NCBI GenBank assembly: GCA_037968555.1
Contig: JBBKVS010000241.1
Coordinates: 1 to 8,547 of the forward strand
Direction of reading: 5' to 3'
Source: JAWXBM01 sp037968555
GTDB lineage: Bacteria > Pseudomonadota > Gammaproteobacteria > Xanthomonadales > SZUA-36
DNA length: 8,547 bases
A program made the position numbers and the translations under genes. Within the stretch, counting starts at the first letter, position 1, and every line of letters starts with the position of its first letter. Below the pieces are notes generated by a model that saw only the letters and a list, made by a program, of their open reading frames with translations, did not search any database and had not been told where the DNA came from. Positions 5,755 through 8,547 of this stretch are shown here, in pieces.

Positions 5755-7440
5755 TTAGCGGGGCATGGGCTCACGCTTCCAAAACTGGTTGATTTCATCA
5801 TCCAGGCCGGTCATTTCCCAACGCACCAGCGACAGGGGCAAGCGGCCCACCGCCATGAAATCATCATGGAACTCGCGCAGATTGAAAGCCTCTCCCAGCT
5901 GTATTTTTCGGTCGGCCAGCAAGCGCTGCATCTGCAAAGCACCGATGGTGTAGCCAATGCCATAGCCCGGTGGCCGCCGCAGGTAAATTTCCGCATCCAC
6001 CCGGGCGACATTTTCGTCCAGGTAGGGTACGCGCTGCAGCCAGTACTCAACCACCTCGGCCACGTTCATCTGGTGCGTCTGCAGCCAGACATCGGCTGGC
6101 ACCCGGGCAGCCCGGAAAATGCCAAAAATCTGGATCAGTTCCCTGACTCGCGGTTTGTCCTCGAACAGGCCCGCGGTCTGCATGGCTTCTTCCAGGTAGG
6201 TGGCCCAACCCTCGGCCCGAGCTCCACTGCTGATGCGGCTGCGAATCGGATGTGAATTGCGCGCCGCCATCACCGCATCGAAGCGGTGGCCGGGAATGAC
6301 CGCATGCAGATGATCCGGTGAAGGATCACGAAACTGCACCTCTTCCCAGAAATTGCGCCCGCCGGGCCGGACTATCCAGGGTGCGTTGGTATCCAGTTCG
6401 CCCACATCATCCGGTACGGTGATGATGTCCTGCTCCGCCAGGAAAACACGGATGCGGCGGTCGGTATCTGCAATTCTTTGGGCATAGTCTTCAGCACTGG
6501 TGGCAGGTTCCAATTCCGGCAAGTTGCGGTTGCGATTGCGCTCCAGAGCATAATCTGCCCATAAACGATCCAGCTCGCGTTGGCCCAGCAGTACCAGTTC
6601 CGACGAAGTCCAGGGCATCAACTTGACCTGGCGCAAATACCAATCAAAAGCTTCTTCCCCCGCTCCAGCCTGCGCTGTCCAGGCAGGGCGCTGGCCCCGC
6701 AGCCAGCTGTCGAATTCCTGAACTGCAGCAGCTGCAGCCTGGATATCGGGCAACAGCTCCGGTTGCGCTGTTGCTCGCTTGGCCAAATCCTTATACCAGC
6801 CCAGGACGCCCGCAGGTGGCGTGGCGCGATAAGGGTGACCATGCCCCACACCATCGGCGTGGGACAGGTTATAGATGGCCAAATCAGCATAATCAGCGGC
6901 CACATCTGCCAGCTGTTGCCGGGCCTGTTCTACCCACACCGGAATGGCCCGTATCTTTGCCAGGAATTCATCCGCTACTGGCCCGGCCAACGGCAATTCA
7001 GTAAAGGCCGGCCTGAGCAATTGGTCCACATACAAGCCCGGATCGCGGTTCCATGGCCGCGCCAGGTGAAGGATGAAGTCGTATTGGTCCAGCCGCGAAC
7101 GCACTGCCAGGTAATCGACCTGCTGAGGCCGGCTCCAGGCAGCCACGTTCATATCACCCATGCGCGCCTGGAACTGCGCCATTTGTTGTTTCTGCCAGGC
7201 TATGGCTGCAGGGCTGTAGTCGGTGACAGGCTCAATCGCACGCCCCTGGGCATCCTGATTAATCACTCGCGCCTGTGGGCCGCTAACTGATCGGAACTGC
7301 AGAAACTCATCAAACAGGCTTACCAGCTCGGTATAGGTGCCCTGGCCTGAGGGAATGGACTCCGTATCGGCCATTATTGGCCCGATGGGGCACAGCAACA
7401 GCAGGATAGGGGCGAAACAGAAAGTCCTGAAGAGTTTCAT
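5755..7440 (-). CDS. Exported DUF885 family protein with altered HExxPGH motif
   Basis: This 561-aa protein has a signal peptide (1-24, ending PIMA), so it is probably periplasmic. The ATG at 7440 has GGAG nine bases upstream. DUF885 proteins are usually about 550-620 aa, mostly helical, and have the hallmarks of a zinc metallopeptidase: a HEAxPGH motif, then EGW. Here the counterparts are HAVIPGH (379-385) and AEGWATYLEEAM (409-420). Other family landmarks are PPGYGIGYTIGALQM (490-504, usually PGQALSYKIG) and FHDDFMAVGRLPLSLVR (524-540). His379, His385 and Glu410 are kept, but the glutamate after the first histidine is Ala380 (codon GCG; GAG would be one base away). If that glutamate activates water, the enzyme may be inactive, use another residue, or have a non-peptidase role. 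The frame is intact throughout, which argues against decay. It is divergent from the Anbu gene. Confidence 0.88.
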   Translation of the reverse strand: MKLFRTFCFAPILLLLCPIGPIMADTESIPSGQGTYTELVSLFDEFLQFRSVSGPQARVINQDAQGRAIEPVTDYSPAAIAWQKQQMAQFQARMGDMNVAAWSRPQQVDYLAVRSRLDQYDFILHLARPWNRDPGLYVDQLLRPAFTELPLAGPVADEFLAKIRAIPVWVEQARQQLADVAADYADLAIYNLSHADGVGHGHPYRATPPAGVLGWYKDLAKRATAQPELLPDIQAAAAAVQEFDSWLRGQRPAWTAQAGAGEEAFDWYLRQVKLMPWTSSELVLLGQRELDRLWADYALERNRNRNLPELEPATSAEDYAQRIADTDRRIRVFLAEQDIITVPDDVGELDTNAPWIVRPGGRNFWEEVQFRDPSPDHLHAVIPGHRFDAVMAARNSHPIRSRISSGARAEGWATYLEEAMQTAGLFEDKPRVRELIQIFGIFRAARVPADVWLQTHQMNVAEVVEYWLQRVPYLDENVARVDAEIYLRRPPGYGIGYTIGALQMQRLLADRKIQLGEAFNLREFHDDFMAVGRLPLSLVRWEMTGLDDEINQFWKREPMPR

Positions 7441-7478
7441 GGCAATTTGCTCCGGAACAACGCGAATTCGATGGCCAA

Positions 7479-7554
7479 TAATGCTGCATTAGAGCAGCCG
7501 GCTGCTTGGAATCAAAGGGGACAGAGTTCTTTGATATTGTCCGGGCACACCCGG
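7479..7554. promoter_or_regulatory. Cluster of dyads between DUF885 and Anbu genes
   Basis: Four symmetric sites lie within 76 bp of the 182-bp divergent gap: TAATGC-T-GCATTA (7479-7491), the perfect 14-bp palindrome AGCAGCCGGCTGCT (7493-7506), ATCAAAG/CTTTGAT with an 11-nt loop (7511-7517 and 7529-7535), and CCGGG-CACA-CCCGG (7541-7554). In addition GGGCACA (7543-7549) can pair with TGTGCCC (7585-7591), giving an alternative fold in the Anbu leader. I see no convincing -35/-10 pair on either strand. The symmetry is seen directly; operator or leader function is inference. Confidence 0.4.
7517..7527 (+). repeat. Possible solo REP-like core, GGGGACAGAGT
   Basis: This 11-mer differs by one base from GGGGTCAGAGT in the 5670-5731 repeat. 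It sits within the loop and arm of the ATCAAAG/CTTTGAT hairpin. It could be a related single REP or chance similarity; no matching inverted partner is close by. Confidence 0.3.
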
Positions 7555-7611
7555 CTTGTATTTCAACAGCCCAATCCGGCATGATGTGCCCCGATCAGAT
7601 CTCGTTTGAAC

Positions 7612-7625
7612 AGGGTAATCCATTG
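7612..7625 (+). promoter_or_regulatory. Ribosome binding site and TTG start of the Anbu gene
   Basis: AGGG (7612-7615) stands seven bases before TTG (7623-7625). Starting there gives MTYCVAIR, which places threonine directly after the initiator methionine, as the Ntn-hydrolase nucleophile needs. In-frame ATGs at 7581 and 7584 and a TTG at 7506 lack good ribosome sites and would bury the threonine. Confidence 0.65.
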
Positions 7626-8390
7626 ACATATTGCGTAGCCATCCGGGTCAGCCAGGGCCTGGTTTTTACTTCAGATTCGCGCACCAATGCCGGTGCAGAC
7701 CAGTTGAGCACAGTCAGTAAAATGCACAGCTTCGACCTGCCCGGCGAGCGAGCTGTGTGCATTCTCACCGCCGGCAATCTGGCTACCACTCAGGCCGTGA
7801 TTCGGCAGATCCGGCGCGACATGGAAAAGTCCTCCGGCCCTAGCCTGAGCCGCTTCACCGAGCTGGCCGAGGCAGCGGAATACGTGGGTGAACTCAGCCG
7901 TGCTGAACAGCGCAAACACAGCTCAAAAGCCACGGATACATTTAACCCGGAAGCTAATTTCATCGTCGGTGGTCAGATCGGCAAGCGGCCACATCAGCTT
8001 TATCATGTATATCCTGAAGGCAATTACATTTCGGCGTCCGAGCTCAATCCCTATCTGCAGATCGGTGAACTGAAATACGGCAAGCCGATACTGGACCGCA
8101 TCATCCAGGACGCTGTTTCGCTGGAAGTTGCGGCCCGTTGTGCGCTGGTTTCAATGGATTCGACCATGCGCAGTAATGCGACGGTGGGTGCGCCTATTGA
8201 AGTGCTAACTTACGTCTCCGGATCTTTGCGATTGGATAAACCCCTGGTGCTGACGGAAAACCATCCCTATCTGCATCAATTGCGCCAGGCCTGGCAGGAA
8301 GGCCTGCAATTGGCCTTCGAAAATCTTCCGAACCTGCCGACCAGCAGGTCGGCGCCTCAGCTGGTCAATGCCTCGCGGAGCGACGGATAA
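7623..8390 (+). CDS. anbu: Anbu-type proteasome-like peptidase (COG3484), TTG start
   Basis: From the TTG start this is a 255-aa member of the bacterial Anbu family, relatives of HslV and proteasome beta subunits that assemble into ring or helical oligomers; the cellular substrate is not established. The start matters: Met removal leaves Thr1 in TYCVAIR. In mature numbering Asp17 (in SDSRTNAG) and Lys32 (in VSKMH) match the Thr/Asp/Lys triad of proteasomal Ntn-hydrolases. Other family stretches are ILTAGNLATTQAV (47-59), FIVGGQI (113-119), YLQIGELKYGKPILDR (144-159) and SMDSTMRSNATVGAPIE (177-193). An alternative ATG at 7581 would add 14 residues and block the N-terminal threonine. Anbu genes usually sit in an operon with transglutaminase-like, alpha-E and circularly permuted ATP-grasp genes; here the upstream neighbour is divergent and the downstream one convergent, so it is probably transcribed alone. 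Its last 26 bp overlap that downstream gene. Confidence 0.9.
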   Translation: MTYCVAIRVSQGLVFTSDSRTNAGADQLSTVSKMHSFDLPGERAVCILTAGNLATTQAVIRQIRRDMEKSSGPSLSRFTELAEAAEYVGELSRAEQRKHSSKATDTFNPEANFIVGGQIGKRPHQLYHVYPEGNYISASELNPYLQIGELKYGKPILDRIIQDAVSLEVAARCALVSMDSTMRSNATVGAPIEVLTYVSGSLRLDKPLVLTENHPYLHQLRQAWQEGLQLAFENLPNLPTSRSAPQLVNASRSDG

Positions 8391-8547
8391 GATTGCGGAT
8401 CAGGTTCAGTTTGTCCTTCACACCCGGAGACAGGTAGAAGGGATAGACATCATCCTGCCCCAGTGAACGACTGATCTCATTCAGGGTAATGGCCAGAGCG
8501 GCCCATTCTTCCAGCCAGTCCTCAGCATCCAGCTTGCCCAATCCACC
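8365..8547 (-). CDS. C-terminal fragment of probable zinc-binding metallopeptidase (COG4307 / Peptidase_Mx-like)
   Basis: Only the last 60 residues plus stop are in the window; the start lies beyond the right edge. The visible tail contains WLEEWAALAITLNEISRSLG (11-30) and QDDVYPFYLSPGVKDKLNLI (31-50). This resembles, from memory, the end of the putative zinc-binding metallopeptidase family, whose tail has the pattern W-x-P-L-T-x-x-L-N-x-x-N-R-S-M-G-x-x-D-x-Y-P-F-x-L-S, ending in a K-L-x-F helix. The catalytic HExxH and N-terminal zinc ribbon would be off-window, so function cannot be confirmed. Its stop (TGA, complement of 8365-8367) lies inside the 3' end of the Anbu gene, a 26-bp convergent overlap. 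Confidence 0.6.
   Translation of the reverse strand, partial: GGLGKLDAEDWLEEWAALAITLNEISRSLGQDDVYPFYLSPGVKDKLNLIRNLIRRSARH

Noticed and set aside
6580..7290. Plus-strand open frame of 236 codons
   Set aside because: It is antisense to the DUF885 gene and has low-complexity, shadow-like composition without motifs.
7383..7400. Possible lipobox (LLLLC) in the DUF885 signal peptide
   Set aside because: Position -1 before Cys17 is Leu rather than Gly, Ala or Ser, and a signal peptidase I site follows at residue 24.
7506..7622. N-terminal extension of the Anbu gene from TTG 7506
   Set aside because: The stretch includes palindromes and a REP-like core and would put 39 residues before the catalytic threonine.
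1..8547. CRISPR arrays, tRNA/rRNA genes, transposases, phage or toxin-antitoxin genes
   Set aside because: No regularly spaced repeats, structural RNA signatures or matching protein motifs were found on either strand.

Overview
The window reads as chromosomal DNA of a Gram-negative bacterium, most likely a marine-type or hydrocarbon-associated gammaproteobacterium. The grounds are the near-canonical membrane alkane hydroxylase, many exported proteins with classical signal peptides, a glycine-zipper outer-membrane lipoprotein, a DUF4124 protein and moderate G+C. The taxon is inferred. There are no rRNA, tRNA, CRISPR, phage or transposase genes, and coding density is high.

Left part (1-3684): a truncated, exported M20-type amidohydrolase (AbgB-like) on the minus strand is divergent from alkB, which encodes a complete AlkB-type alkane 1-monooxygenase on the plus strand. 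The 107-bp gap between them holds two clean dyads that overlap a plausible alkB promoter. alkB runs tail-to-tail into an unrecognised exported protein of 543 aa. That protein has a predicted TIM barrel with clan GH-A-like acidic residues and a C-terminal beta-rich domain. The two stop codons share a palindromic TTAA.

Middle part (3685-5754): a small exported cupin (minus), a DUF4124 proline-rich exported protein (plus) and a glycine-zipper lipoprotein (plus). All are cell-envelope proteins without an obvious joint pathway. A perfect 15-bp inverted repeat resembling a REP doublet (REPIN) sits directly after the lipoprotein gene.

Right part (5755-8547): an exported DUF885 protein (minus), whose HExxPGH motif has lost its glutamate, is divergent from an Anbu-type (COG3484) proteasome-like peptidase. 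The 182-bp gap between them is rich in dyads. The Anbu gene probably starts at a TTG codon that places the catalytic threonine at residue 2. It overlaps, tail-to-tail, the C-terminal end of what looks like a zinc-binding metallopeptidase (COG4307/Peptidase_Mx-like) that runs off the window.

No multi-gene defence or biosynthetic system is visible. The points most worth a second look are the DUF885 active-site change, Anbu outside its usual operon, the alkB control region and predicted substrate range, the unassigned GH-like protein and the REPIN-like element.
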